The position numbers were made by a program, and so were the translations under genes. The notes beneath the pieces were generated by a model. It did no database searches. It had not been told where the DNA came from and was given only the letters and a program-made list of their open reading frames with translations. Positions 50,248-59,433 of a DNA stretch of 64,000 nt are shown one piece after another (the stretch's first letter is position 1; each line of letters starts with the position of its first letter). The DNA is from Elusimicrobiaceae bacterium (lineage in GTDB: Bacteria > Elusimicrobiota > Elusimicrobia > Elusimicrobiales > Elusimicrobiaceae), in NCBI GenBank assembly GCA_017546175.1, contig JAFYXM010000002.1, positions 1-64,000 of the forward strand, given 5' to 3'.

Positions 50248-52101
50248 TTATTTACCCCATTTGAGTATTTGTTCCGTCATTTTTTGCGGCGTAAGGCCTA
50301 ATTGCTCAAACAATTGACCCACTTTACCGTGTTCTACAAATTCGTCCGGTAGCCCTAAACGCAAAAGCTTAAAGGGCTTTTCTTGCGAGGTTAAATATTC
50401 CGCCACGGCAGAGCCAAAGCCGCCGCAGACACTGTTGTCCTCCACCGTTACGATACGGGGGGAGCCTTTTAATGCTTGCTCTAAAATATCTGTGTCTAAA
50501 GGTTTAATAAAGCGGGCATTGATGACCCCTGCATCTACGCCTTTTTTCCGTAAAAGTTCGGCAGTTTCCAAGGCGGGGTGTACGCGGTTTCCCACCGCTA
50601 CGATAGTAAGGTCATTTCCTTTTTTAAGCCATACGCCTTTTCCGATAGGCAGCTCTTTCGGCTCTTCGTCCATTTTTACCCCAAAGCCCGAGCCGCGCGG
50701 ATAACGTAAAACATAAGGCTTGCCGCAAGTTATGCCCGTTTTGAGCATGTGCTGTAGTTCATTTTCATCAGCCGGCGCGGCGATGATTAAATTGGGCGTG
50801 CTTCGCAAGAAACTTAAATCATAAGCTCCATGATGGGTCGGTCCGTCTTCGCCCACGAGGCCTGCTCGGTCCAACGCAAACACGACGGGTAAGTTTTGCA
50901 AAGCAATATCGTGCACGATTTGGTCGTAGCAACGTTGGGCAAAAGAAGAATAAACCGCCACCACCGGTTTCATACCTTCGGCAGCTAAGCCTGCAGCAAA
51001 CGTGGCTGCATGCTCCTCGGCAATGCCTACGTCAAAGAAGCGCTCCGGATAGGTATGGCGGAACTCATCAAGCCCTGTCCCTTCAGGCATGGCCGCGGTA
51101 ATGGCATTGATAGTTTGGTCTTCTTTAGCCAGTTTGGTCATGGTGTCGGAAAAAGCCTTGGTAAAGGTAATACAGTTGGTTTTACCAATGGTGTCACCCG
51201 TATCTGCATCAAAGATACCGATACCGTGAAACTTGGTCGGTTTTTCTTCGGCAGGAGTGTAGCCTTTTCCTTTTTTGGTAACTACATGCAAAAGCACGGG
51301 GCCTTTGACTTCTTTTACGCTTTCCAAAACCTCAATCATGGCTTCAATATCATTTCCATTGACGGGGCCATAATAGCGAAAGCCCATTTCTTCAAAAATA
51401 GTCCCCGGAAACAAAATAGCGCGGGCCCGTTTGGCCAGTTTGGCAGCATTGTTTCCCAGTTCGTCAAATTGTTTTAAAAAGCCGGTAGCTTTTTCTTCGG
51501 CCAACTGTACATACTTTTTGGTTAAGAGTTTAGTAAGCACTTTTCCTAAAGCACCGACACGTTTGGAAATAAACATTTGGTTATCATTTAAGATGACCAA
51601 CATGTCTGATCCCAAGAGGCCTGCGTTTTGCATAGCTTCATAAGACATACCGCCTGTTAAAGCACCGTCGGCCACCAAGGCTACGACACGCGCATCGGAC
51701 TTTTTTTGGTCACGTGCAATAGCCATGCCCAACGCGGCCGATAACGCCGTACTGGCATGACCTACGCCAAAGTCGTCATATTGGCTTTCACTGCGTTTGG
51801 GAAAACCGCTCAAACCGCCTTTGGTACGAATAGAGTGAAATTTGTCCTGTCGTCCCGTTAAGAGTTTGTGAGCATAGGCTTGGTGCCCCGTGTCAAAAAC
51901 CAGTTTGTCTTTGGGCGTATCAAACACATAATGAAGTGCCGTAATAATTTCCACCGCCCCTAAACTAGAGCCTAAATGCCCCCCGTTTTTGCTGGTGGTT
52001 TGGATGATTTCCTGCCGAATTTCTTCGCACAAGGTGGGCAAAAGTTCACGCTTGATATTGCGCAAGTCGGCGGGAGTTTTGACGGTGGGTAATACTTTCA
52101 T
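50248..52101 (-). CDS. dxs: 1-deoxy-D-xylulose-5-phosphate synthase
   Basis: 617 residues, a thiamine-diphosphate enzyme joining pyruvate and glyceraldehyde 3-phosphate in the MEP pathway. It shows KNGGHLGSSLGAVEI, the ThDP site VADGALTGGMSYEAMQNAG...NDNQM near 145-175, the transketolase Pyr domain with GIAEEHAATFAAGLA, and DRAGLVGEDGPTHHGAYDLSFLR. The start at 52101 has AAGGAG 5 bases upstream. It follows ispA by 9 bases. Confidence 0.97.
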   Translation of the reverse strand: MKVLPTVKTPADLRNIKRELLPTLCEEIRQEIIQTTSKNGGHLGSSLGAVEIITALHYVFDTPKDKLVFDTGHQAYAHKLLTGRQDKFHSIRTKGGLSGFPKRSESQYDDFGVGHASTALSAALGMAIARDQKKSDARVVALVADGALTGGMSYEAMQNAGLLGSDMLVILNDNQMFISKRVGALGKVLTKLLTKKYVQLAEEKATGFLKQFDELGNNAAKLAKRARAILFPGTIFEEMGFRYYGPVNGNDIEAMIEVLESVKEVKGPVLLHVVTKKGKGYTPAEEKPTKFHGIGIFDADTGDTIGKTNCITFTKAFSDTMTKLAKEDQTINAITAAMPEGTGLDEFRHTYPERFFDVGIAEEHAATFAAGLAAEGMKPVVAVYSSFAQRCYDQIVHDIALQNLPVVFALDRAGLVGEDGPTHHGAYDLSFLRSTPNLIIAAPADENELQHMLKTGITCGKPYVLRYPRGSGFGVKMDEEPKELPIGKGVWLKKGNDLTIVAVGNRVHPALETAELLRKKGVDAGVINARFIKPLDTDILEQALKGSPRIVTVEDNSVCGGFGSAVAEYLTSQEKPFKLLRLGLPDEFVEHGKVGQLFEQLGLTPQKMTEQILKWGK

Positions 52102-52110
52102 GAGCACTCC

Positions 52111-53166
52111 TTAATAAGTACGGGTTTTGAAAAATTCAGCCATGCAATACAGCGGAGCCAAGTTTTTGCGCTTGACGTTTTTCAGACTGTCTAAAGCTTT
52201 TTGCGCTTTGGCGATTAAAAGCTGGGCATGTTTGCGGCTTCCCTCCAAACCGAACAAGCTGACAAAGGTCAGTTTGCCGTTTTGCGCGTCACTGTTGGAC
52301 TTGCCCAACTGTTTGGCAGAGGCAGTAACGTCTAAAATATCATCTACGATTTGGAATACCAAACCGATGCAGTCTGCATATTTTTGGATATGTTTAAGAT
52401 CTGCTCCTTTGGCTCCGGCCAAGAGTGCCCCCGTTTCCACGCTGGCGCGAATGAGAGCGCCGGTTTTGTTTTCATGAATGTAGAGCAGTACATTTTCAGG
52501 GGTGGTTTCTTTGACCGATTGCGGCAAAAGGAAATAATGCAAGCTTTTATCAGCTAATTTTTTAGATGTCTTTTTGAGCTTTTCAGCACGGAAGCTGGAA
52601 GCTTCTTGTGTACCCATGCCCTCAGCATACACATCAGCCGTCTGACCGCCGACCATGCCGGATGCTCCTGCGCGGTGGGCAAAATTTTGCAAAGCATGCA
52701 AGGTATTTTCATAGCCGATAGATTTTACTTTTCCGTTTTGAGCAAACACTTCAAATACATAAGTCAGCAGAGCATCACCGGCGAGCAAAGATAAATCTTC
52801 GCCAAATACTTTGTGATTGGTAGGTTTGCCGCGGCGCAGGTCATCATTATCCATGCAGGGTAAATCATCGTGAATCAAAGAATAGGTGTGCAGCATTTCC
52901 AGCGCACAGGCCGCAGGCATCACGTCAGCGGCTTTTTTGCCGAATGCTTCGGCGGTAGCCATGGCTAAAATGGGGCGCACACGCTTGCCGCCTGCTTGCA
53001 AAGAATAATCCATGGCGTCGGTTAAAATTTTGGGAGAATTGGGAATTTTATTAATAAATTTGGAAAGATTTTTTTCTACCAATTTGGCGCGTTCTTTTAA
53101 ATACGTATCAAAGGCTTTCATTTGTTTTGTGTTATCTGCATAGGTTGCACTGCAATTTTTTGTCAT
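52111..53166 (-). CDS. ispA: Polyprenyl (farnesyl/geranylgeranyl) diphosphate synthase
   Basis: 351 residues. It has GGKRVRPILAMA, the first Asp-rich motif DDLPCMDNDDLRRGKPT (DDxxxxD form typical of bacterial FPP synthases), and the second motif FQIVDDILD. It condenses IPP with allylic diphosphates. About 40 residues longer than E. coli IspA, including an N-terminal extension and an insert around 200-225. The start MTKNCSATY at 53166 has an AGAGGTGG ribosome site. Chain length is inferred. The ispA-dxs order fits isoprenoid supply for carriers and quinones. Confidence 0.92.
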   Translation of the reverse strand: MTKNCSATYADNTKQMKAFDTYLKERAKLVEKNLSKFINKIPNSPKILTDAMDYSLQAGGKRVRPILAMATAEAFGKKAADVMPAACALEMLHTYSLIHDDLPCMDNDDLRRGKPTNHKVFGEDLSLLAGDALLTYVFEVFAQNGKVKSIGYENTLHALQNFAHRAGASGMVGGQTADVYAEGMGTQEASSFRAEKLKKTSKKLADKSLHYFLLPQSVKETTPENVLLYIHENKTGALIRASVETGALLAGAKGADLKHIQKYADCIGLVFQIVDDILDVTASAKQLGKSNSDAQNGKLTFVSLFGLEGSRKHAQLLIAKAQKALDSLKNVKRKNLAPLYCMAEFFKTRTY

Positions 53167-53256
53167 AACCACCTCTAAAAGGGTATATCTTTTATTATAC
53201 ATTAAAGCAAAGCCAACGGAAATAAAAGTGGCGTATTTTTCTTGCTTTTTAAAATA

Positions 53257-53268
53257 TATAATAAAAGT
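53257..53268 (+). promoter_or_regulatory. -10 element 6 nt before the hydF ATG (predicted leaderless start)
   Basis: TATAAT (53257-53262), AAAAGT, then ATG at 53269. There is no ribosome site. It lies in the 102-bp gap divergent from ispA. Confidence 0.55.
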
Positions 53269-54438
53269 ATGGTAAAACTGAACAGACCTCATATCGGCAT
53301 TTTTGGCAGAATGAACGTGGGTAAAAGCTCGCTCATCAATGCGTTAACCGGCCAAGATACGGCTGTGGTGGCAGATGTGGCCGGCACGACGACGGACCCC
53401 GTCAAAAAAAATATGGAAATTTTGGATATCGGCCCCGTTACGCTGATTGATACGGCAGGGGTGGACGATACTTCTGCATTAGGGCCGCAACGTGTGGAAA
53501 AAACCAAAGAGGCTTTAGAACACGTCAATTTGGCCATTTTGGTATTTGCCGAAGAATTTGGTCTGTGTGAAAAAGAGTGGACGTCTTTGTTTCGCCAAAA
53601 AAATATTCCCTGCTTTTTAGTGCATAACAAAGCCGATTTGTTTCCGCCTGTTGCGGCAGAGATAGACGGGGCGGAAGTGGTGGAATTTTCGGACAAGTGG
53701 GGGGATAGTGCTGATTTAATTTCCGCTATTATCCGCCATATGCCTGCTACTGCGTACAGCCATGATGATATTTTTGGCGGGTTTGTAGGGGAAGCAGATG
53801 AAGTGGTATTTGTGATGCCGATTGATGATTCTGCCCCTGAAGGGAGGCTTATTTTGCCGCAAGTGCAAAGCTTGCGTGGTCTTTTAGACAGCTATGGCAT
53901 TGGAATTTGTCTGCAGCCGCAGCAATTGCAAGGGTGGCTGAAAAATCATACGCCTAAATTGGTAGTAACTGATTCTCAAGTTTTCGCTCAAGTCAGCGCG
54001 TTGGTGCCACAGAATATTGCTCTGACCAGTTTTAGTATTTTGTTTTCTCGCCTGAAAGGAGATTTTGATTTGTTTTTGGCAGGCACGGAAAAAATAGCAG
54101 ATCTGCAAGAGGGGGACAAAGTACTGGTGTTGGAGTCTTGCACACACAGCGTCAACGTGTGTGATGATATCGGACGGGTGAAACTGCCTGCATTATTGCA
54201 GAAGAAAACGGGCAAAAAGCTTTCTTTTGAATTTGTGAGCAATTTAGATCCTCTTCCCAAAGATTTATCTGTTTATAAATTGGCTTTGCAGTGCGGTGGA
54301 TGTATGGTGACTCGTCAACAGATTTTAAACCGTTTGGCCCATTTGGCTCACGCGGGGGTGCCGGTCAGTAATTACGGACTGGCGATAGCATGGTGTACGG
54401 GAATTTTTGACCGAGTGACGGAAATTTTCCGCCGATAG
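53269..54438 (+). CDS. hydF: [FeFe]-hydrogenase H-cluster maturation GTPase HydF
   Basis: 389 residues. An N-terminal GTPase domain has GRMNVGKSSLIN (G1), DTAG (G3) and HNKAD (G4). A dimerisation domain follows, then the C-terminal cluster-binding domain with LESCTHSV near 293 and QCGGCM near 345, the conserved Cys of the iron-sulfur scaffold. HydF receives the di-iron precursor from HydE/HydG and loads hydrogenase HydA. Its presence indicates hydrogen metabolism; the partners are elsewhere. The start at 53269 is chosen over the longer frame from the -10 spacing. Confidence 0.95.
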   Translation: MVKLNRPHIGIFGRMNVGKSSLINALTGQDTAVVADVAGTTTDPVKKNMEILDIGPVTLIDTAGVDDTSALGPQRVEKTKEALEHVNLAILVFAEEFGLCEKEWTSLFRQKNIPCFLVHNKADLFPPVAAEIDGAEVVEFSDKWGDSADLISAIIRHMPATAYSHDDIFGGFVGEADEVVFVMPIDDSAPEGRLILPQVQSLRGLLDSYGIGICLQPQQLQGWLKNHTPKLVVTDSQVFAQVSALVPQNIALTSFSILFSRLKGDFDLFLAGTEKIADLQEGDKVLVLESCTHSVNVCDDIGRVKLPALLQKKTGKKLSFEFVSNLDPLPKDLSVYKLALQCGGCMVTRQQILNRLAHLAHAGVPVSNYGLAIAWCTGIFDRVTEIFRR

Positions 54439-54488
54439 CTGCCTTGAAAAAATACATGGCTTTGCTATACTATAAAAAAGGAGATATT

Positions 54489-55022
54489 ATGAAACATTTA
54501 TTTTTGATAAGCTTGTTTTTTGTAAGTGCAGCGGCTGTATCGGCGCATCCCAGAACTACGGTGGTGGTTACTCACCCACAGACCGATACAACTTCTGTGG
54601 TCAGGCCGCGTACCAATGTGGTTGTAAACCGCCCTGTTACAGCCGTTACTGTAGAGAAACCTTTGACGGCGGGCGGTGCAACGGAGAATTTTGTCAGAGG
54701 AAACGGAGAAGAAAAACCCGCGGCAACACCTAAAGCAGCCACCGCGGCCCCGTCTGCCAAAACGGCAGCTGCCAACAGCTATGAGCCGAGTTACAAAAAA
54801 TCAAAAAATTTGACTCCCAAAAAAGCGGATCAAAGCAGTGGTGCAGCCGACGGATTGGGACTAAAAGATCCTGTGGCGGCACAGAAAGAAGCAGAGGCTC
54901 GCTCCTCTGCCGTGCAAAAGGCTTTGGACGAAGGAAGTTTTAACAAAATTGTTCCTCCCGAAATCATGGGTAAGCTCAAACAGCGTAACCATGAGGCAGC
55001 CAAAGCAGCAGGAAAAAAATAA
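54489..55022 (+). CDS. Exported protein with Val/Arg/Pro repeats, unknown
   Basis: 177 residues. Signal peptide 1-20 (ending AVSAH). The mature N-terminus has short tandem units such as RTTVVVTHPQTD, RPRTNVVVNRP and VTAVTVEKP. An Ala/Lys/Ser-rich, probably disordered region follows, then a helical C-terminus (LDEGSFNKIVPPEIMGKLKQ). No family was recognised. The promoter is TTGAAA-16-TATACT and the ribosome site is AAGGAG, 50 bases after hydF, so it is transcribed on its own. Confidence 0.8.
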   Translation: MKHLFLISLFFVSAAAVSAHPRTTVVVTHPQTDTTSVVRPRTNVVVNRPVTAVTVEKPLTAGGATENFVRGNGEEKPAATPKAATAAPSAKTAAANSYEPSYKKSKNLTPKKADQSSGAADGLGLKDPVAAQKEAEARSSAVQKALDEGSFNKIVPPEIMGKLKQRNHEAAKAAGKK

Positions 55023-55029
55023 ATCTAAT

Positions 55030-55063
55030 AAAAAACCCTCCGAATAAAGTAGGAGGGTTTTTT
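55030..55063 (+). terminator. Rho-independent terminator
   Basis: AAAAAACCCTCC with GGAGGGTTTTTT and a 10-nt loop, after the exported-protein stop. Confidence 0.88.
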
Positions 55064-55143
55064 ATTAGGTTTTTTCTTCTTACTTTTTCTCATTACCGAA
55101 AAAGGTAAGCCTAGCGCTAGCCGATAGAAAAAATATAAAAAGA

Positions 55144-55225
55144 CCTGTTTTTAGGCTGTTTTGTGAACTCGTGCATAATCGCACTCAAACGCACAAAACA
55201 GACAACTCCTAAAAACAGGTTTTTT
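55144..55225. other. Long imperfect hairpin; candidate structured small RNA or double terminator
   Basis: CCTGTTTTTAGG (55144-55155) and CTGTTTTGTG (55156-55165) pair with CACAAAACAG (55192-55201) and CCTAAAAACAGG (55208-55219), giving 22 bp with one 6-nt bulge. An inner GTGC/GCAC stem forms the tip, and a T6 run ends it. A TATAAA lies just upstream (near 55134). The rest of the gap 55064-55261 holds only a short CTAGCGCTAG palindrome. Confidence 0.55.
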
Positions 55226-55261
55226 ATCAGCATTTCTAAAATCAGCGGAAAACGGTAAAAA

Positions 55262-56137
55262 CTAATTTTGGGTTTTGATTTTGCGGGCTACACTGTCGGC
55301 AGGGGACGCCGTGCCTAAGGCTAAATTTACCTTCCATACTCCGCAGCTGAAGGTGCGGTTTTGCAGGTCTTCAGGTTGGGTGCCCGTTTGTACCTTGGCT
55401 TTGCAATAAACGGTGTAAATATTTTCATCACTCAGGCGGGCGGTGTAAATGCGTTGACTCAAAAGAAAGATATATTTTTTGCTTCTATACTCTTTGTTTA
55501 AGTTATAAAAGTAGCGGTCTATCTTGGCTCCTTCCAATCGTTGTAACAAATCTTGAGCACGCTGTTGGGCGGCGGCATCTTCTGCGGTTTGAGTGTTTTG
55601 CTCTTGCAGGATAGCCTGATCTGCCAAGTAGGCATTTCTGCGTGCTTGTAAGAAACGGGCTTGGTTTTCTATTTGTGCCAAACGTACAGGGTCTTCCACC
55701 GTTTCTCTTTTTAATTTCACCAAACCGTTTTTATTAATGATTCCTTTTTCGGATACTTTGACCGAAGTGGTATTGACTAAATTGGAATGGCTGACGGAGA
55801 GCGTAATTTTAGACGGTGTGTATTTATCGGCGCGTCCATAATATTTTAAATTTTTTTCAAAGTTTTTATTAAAGTCCAATACCACTTCTGACTGTTCGCT
55901 TCTCCAACAACAGCTGTCAATGCAAGTTTTTTGTCCGTCTAAAGCAGTTTTGGCTTCTGCGGGGGAAAAGCTAAGGCGGAACTGATAGCAGGAGTCAAAC
56001 TGTTTTCCGTCAAAATCGGTCTTTTTGGCAGGGATATCCAACCACGCTTTGGTGGTGGCTACGCCGGAGTTGTTTAATGGCGCATAACACGCCACAAAGA
56101 AAACGGAGAATATTGCCAATGAGAAAACTTTTTTCAT
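55262..56137 (-). CDS. Putative lipoprotein, unknown function
   Basis: 291 residues. The signal peptide ends in a lipobox FFVAC (Cys near 17), so it is a predicted lipoprotein. The mature part has a Cys pair region (SCYQF, TCIDSCCW) near 49-77 and a beta-rich N-half. A helical Gln/Ala stretch around 175-205 precedes a C-terminal part with YTVYCKAKVQTG and FSCGVWKV. No family was recognised. It is convergent with the exported-protein gene and divergent from the MscS gene. Confidence 0.8.
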   Translation of the reverse strand: MKKVFSLAIFSVFFVACYAPLNNSGVATTKAWLDIPAKKTDFDGKQFDSCYQFRLSFSPAEAKTALDGQKTCIDSCCWRSEQSEVVLDFNKNFEKNLKYYGRADKYTPSKITLSVSHSNLVNTTSVKVSEKGIINKNGLVKLKRETVEDPVRLAQIENQARFLQARRNAYLADQAILQEQNTQTAEDAAAQQRAQDLLQRLEGAKIDRYFYNLNKEYRSKKYIFLLSQRIYTARLSDENIYTVYCKAKVQTGTQPEDLQNRTFSCGVWKVNLALGTASPADSVARKIKTQN

Positions 56138-56185
56138 ACACTTAATTATAATAACTTTTTTTATAAAAAGTACGAAGGAGGGGTT

Positions 56186-57475
56186 ATGCTGACAACTTGG
56201 TTTGGAAATTTATTTGCTTCTTGGTCTTTTGTGTCGGATAAAGTAAGCACTTTATCAGCGGAATTTTTGGGAATATTGGTTTTGTTTTTGACGGTTTATT
56301 TGATAGCCAAAATTTTTAAAGGACTGTTCTATCTTGTTTTTGACCGTTCCTTTTTTGTTTCCAAATTTCCGCATTTTTTTGAAGCGGTTAAACACTCTCG
56401 TATTTTAGTTGCCGCCGGTTACAGCATATCTGCCGTGGCGGTGGTGCAATTGTACCCGTTGTTTCTTCCTGTGGAGGGGGCTTTTTTGGCTCCTGTTTTA
56501 CAAAAAATAGTAGGTATTTACGTAGTAGCCTGCTTCATGCGCTTGTTTGTGTGTGCCGTGAATATTTTAGATCACATGTACGGCAGAAACCCCAATGTGC
56601 CTTTGCGCGGGGTATTTCAAGCGGCCAAAATTGTGATTTATTTGTTGGGAGCTTTGGTGATTATTTCCATTTTAATCAGCAAAAAGCCGATGTTTGTCAT
56701 TACCGGTTTGTCAGCGGCTGCTGCGGTGTTTATGTTGATTTTCAAAGACCCTATTTTGGGCTTTGCCGCAGGCATACAGCTGGCTAGCAACCATTTGCTT
56801 AAAATCGGAGATTGGATCACCATGGAATCTCACGGTGCCGACGGTACGGTAACCGATATTACCCTCACCACCGTGCGTGTACAAAACTTTGACAATACAC
56901 TGGTAAATATCCCTGCGTATGATTTGGTATCCCGTCCGTTTCAAAACTGGAGCGGTATGTTTGAAAGCGGGGCAAGACGTATCAAACGTTCTATTAATGT
57001 AGATGTAGAAACTATTAAATTTTTGGACCAAGATTTATTAAATCGTCTGAAAAAAATAAAGCTGATTTCCGGTTATTTAAAAGATAAAGAAGCTGAAATC
57101 CGTGCTTTTAATGAAGAGCACGGAAATAAGGAAAGTTTTTTAAACGGAAGACATTTAACCAATGTGGGTACATTTCGCCAATACGCGGTGGCTTATTTAA
57201 ATAGTTTATCCACCATCAATCATGAGCAAACCTGTATGGTGCGTCAGTTGGCTCCCACTACGGCAGGATTACCGTTAGAGATTTATTGTTTTACCGCTAC
57301 GACCGAATGGTTAAAATACGAAGGGATACAGTCTGATGTATTTGACCACTTATATTCGGTGATGCCGGAGTTTGATTTGCTGCCGTATCAGCAACCGGCA
57401 GGGCGCAATATCAGCCAAGCCGCAAAAGTAATGTTTGCTGATAAAAACCAAGGTTTAAACCAAATTGAAAAGTAA
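56186..57475 (+). CDS. Mechanosensitive ion channel, MscS family (YbdG-like)
   Basis: 429 residues. About five hydrophobic segments lead into the pore helix and beta domain: GLSAAAAVFMLIFKDPILGFAAGIQLASNHLLKIGDWITM (about 175-215), then VTDITLTTVRVQNFDNTLVNIPAYDLVSRPFQNW. The insert after FESGARRIKRSINVDV and the C-terminal extension fit the YbdG/MscM subgroup. It opens under membrane tension on osmotic downshock. GAAGGAGG ribosome site. Monocistronic. Confidence 0.93.
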   Translation: MLTTWFGNLFASWSFVSDKVSTLSAEFLGILVLFLTVYLIAKIFKGLFYLVFDRSFFVSKFPHFFEAVKHSRILVAAGYSISAVAVVQLYPLFLPVEGAFLAPVLQKIVGIYVVACFMRLFVCAVNILDHMYGRNPNVPLRGVFQAAKIVIYLLGALVIISILISKKPMFVITGLSAAAAVFMLIFKDPILGFAAGIQLASNHLLKIGDWITMESHGADGTVTDITLTTVRVQNFDNTLVNIPAYDLVSRPFQNWSGMFESGARRIKRSINVDVETIKFLDQDLLNRLKKIKLISGYLKDKEAEIRAFNEEHGNKESFLNGRHLTNVGTFRQYAVAYLNSLSTINHEQTCMVRQLAPTTAGLPLEIYCFTATTEWLKYEGIQSDVFDHLYSVMPEFDLLPYQQPAGRNISQAAKVMFADKNQGLNQIEK

Positions 57476-57477
57476 AT

Positions 57478-57508
57478 TAAAAGCCCCGCTTTTCAGCGGG
57501 GCTTTTAA
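57478..57508. terminator. Bidirectional terminator
   Basis: TAAAAGCCCCGCT, loop TTTC and AGCGGGGCTTTTAA, between the convergent channel and symporter genes. Confidence 0.88.
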
Positions 57509-57509
57509 T

Positions 57510-58907
57510 TTATACTACTTTGTGTAAATTTATCTGGGTTTCTTTTTGCAGTTTATGCCGCAGTCTCCACAACATATAAATATTTGGCAGTGTCATCAGC
57601 GTCATCATCAGTACGGTCAGTCCCCAAGCAAAACGGGTGCTTAACCCCACTTCAAAAGCATCGGCAGAAATCTTCCACCCTAAAGAGAAAGTGGTTCCCA
57701 AGCCTCCGCCAATGACCGATACTACGATGTAGAAAACGCGCCATGTTTTGGTCCATTTTCCACAGCCCAAAAACTGGAAGGCTTTTTCCCCGTAATAAGA
57801 CCAACCGATTAAGGTAGTAAAAGAGAAAATAATGAGCGAGAAGATTAAAATAGGGGTTCCGATATAAGGCACCGTTTTAAAAGCGCTGTTACAAAGGTTG
57901 GCGGCAAAGACGTCGGGGTTTTGCCAGTCTCCTGCCAGCACCACTACCAAGCCGGAAAGTACACAAATAAATACGGTCCAAAAGACAGAAGTAGCAGAAA
58001 TGATACCCATTTTGGCGGCACTTTTGGTTTGCGCGGCAGAAGCGGCAATAGAGGCACTGCCCAAGCCGGCTTCCGTACTCATTACACTTCTGGAAACTCC
58101 CATTCCAATAGCATTTAACGCGCCTTTAAAAGCAGCCATGACTCCTACGCCAACCGCACCGCCCAAAGCGGCCTTGCCGGTGAAAGCCATGCTGACAATT
58201 TGCCAAAGCGCTAGGGGAACATCAGTCCAGTTCATGATGAGAATGATTAAAGCAATAAACAAATAAGCTCCGCCCATGAGTGGCACCAGCCATTCTGAAT
58301 AAGCGGCTATTCTTTTTACACCGCCAATGGTTACGATTCCTGCAAAAACAGCCACAATAAATCCGATAATCCACGGATTTAAGCTATAGCCTTCCCGTAA
58401 GACATCAGCAATAGAATTGGTTTGCAGGGCTGCTCCTGCAGTCAAAGCCATAAAAATAGTGCCGAAGGCAAAAACAACAGCCAACCATTTCATTTTTAAT
58501 ACGCGTGTCATGACATACATCGGTCCGCCTACATACTCGCCGTCTCTGCGTACGCGGTATTTTACCGCAGCGGTACATTCGCAGTATTTAATGACAAAGT
58601 TAAAAAGCCCCGCCAGCACAATCCAAAATACCGCTCCGGGGCCGCCTTCGGCCACGGCGGTCGTGACACCCAAAATGCTTCCGGTGCCTACGGTGGCACC
58701 AATCATCATGGCTAGAGAAGCAAAACTGCTGACCGTGCCTGCTCCCTCATCTTTGCTCAAGGAAAGAGAAATCGCTTTAAAAGTATATTTTTGAATAAAT
58801 CCCAGCTTGAAGGTAAAATAAATGCCTAATCCAAAAATCAGGATAATCATGGGGGGTCCCCAAATAAATCCGTTAATGACATTGACATAATGCAGCAGTG
58901 TTTCCAT
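57510..58907 (-). CDS. Sodium:alanine/glycine symporter (AGCS family)
   Basis: 465 residues with about 11 membrane segments. The AGCS signatures are clear: GAGTVSSFASLAMMIGATVGTGSILGVTTAVAEGGPGAVFW near 55-95, EYVGGPMYVM, and NAIGMGVSRSVMSTEAGLGSASIAASAA. It imports alanine or glycine with sodium, consistent with amino-acid-using fermentation. Single gene. The exact amino acid is inferred from the family. Confidence 0.94.
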   Translation of the reverse strand: METLLHYVNVINGFIWGPPMIILIFGLGIYFTFKLGFIQKYTFKAISLSLSKDEGAGTVSSFASLAMMIGATVGTGSILGVTTAVAEGGPGAVFWIVLAGLFNFVIKYCECTAAVKYRVRRDGEYVGGPMYVMTRVLKMKWLAVVFAFGTIFMALTAGAALQTNSIADVLREGYSLNPWIIGFIVAVFAGIVTIGGVKRIAAYSEWLVPLMGGAYLFIALIILIMNWTDVPLALWQIVSMAFTGKAALGGAVGVGVMAAFKGALNAIGMGVSRSVMSTEAGLGSASIAASAAQTKSAAKMGIISATSVFWTVFICVLSGLVVVLAGDWQNPDVFAANLCNSAFKTVPYIGTPILIFSLIIFSFTTLIGWSYYGEKAFQFLGCGKWTKTWRVFYIVVSVIGGGLGTTFSLGWKISADAFEVGLSTRFAWGLTVLMMTLMTLPNIYMLWRLRHKLQKETQINLHKVV

Positions 58908-59066
58908 ACGATAAGCTCCAACTTGTAATCGAAATAAAAATGAATATGAAACTTATTGTAGCAAATATCACTTGGGACACACCTGAAAAAATATTGGCAT
59001 ATCTTGGAGAATAATTTATACAATGTATCTAGTATGGCGATGCTGTTTAATAAGGAGATATTTTTT

Positions 59067-59432
59067 ATGAAAAAAATTTTTCTGTTTGCCGTGTTGGCGG
59101 TGTTAAGTGTGGGTTGTGCTTCTGCTGATAAAAGTGCCTCTTCCCAAGATGAAGGTTTAACCGATCAATACGCCAAATATCAAATCGTGGATCAAGAGTT
59201 TGATAATTTGATTGTTCCCAATGATAATTATGACCGCGTTTCTTCTTATGAAGATCAAGTAAGCGGTGCTTCTTATATCCAAAGCTCCACCCGCCAATCC
59301 GGCCAAAGACCGGCCCGCACCATGGCTGTTAAAAAAACCGTGGTGGACGGTGAAGGCAATCAAATGCCGGCTGATGTTTCTGCACCGGTCACCGACCAAG
59401 AAGCTTTGCCTGACGAAGAGGCCGCCTACTAA
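59067..59432 (+). CDS. Small lipoprotein, unknown
   Basis: 121 residues. Lipobox LSVGC at residue 17 gives a mature lipoprotein of about 104 residues, acidic and Ser/Gln-rich with no clear domain (DEGLTDQYAKYQIVDQEF, then a Pro/Ala/Asp tail). AAGGAG ribosome site. The nadA start lies 1 base after its stop, so the two may be co-transcribed although functionally unrelated. The function is unknown. Confidence 0.8.
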   Translation: MKKIFLFAVLAVLSVGCASADKSASSQDEGLTDQYAKYQIVDQEFDNLIVPNDNYDRVSSYEDQVSGASYIQSSTRQSGQRPARTMAVKKTVVDGEGNQMPADVSAPVTDQEALPDEEAAY

Positions 59433-59433
59433 G

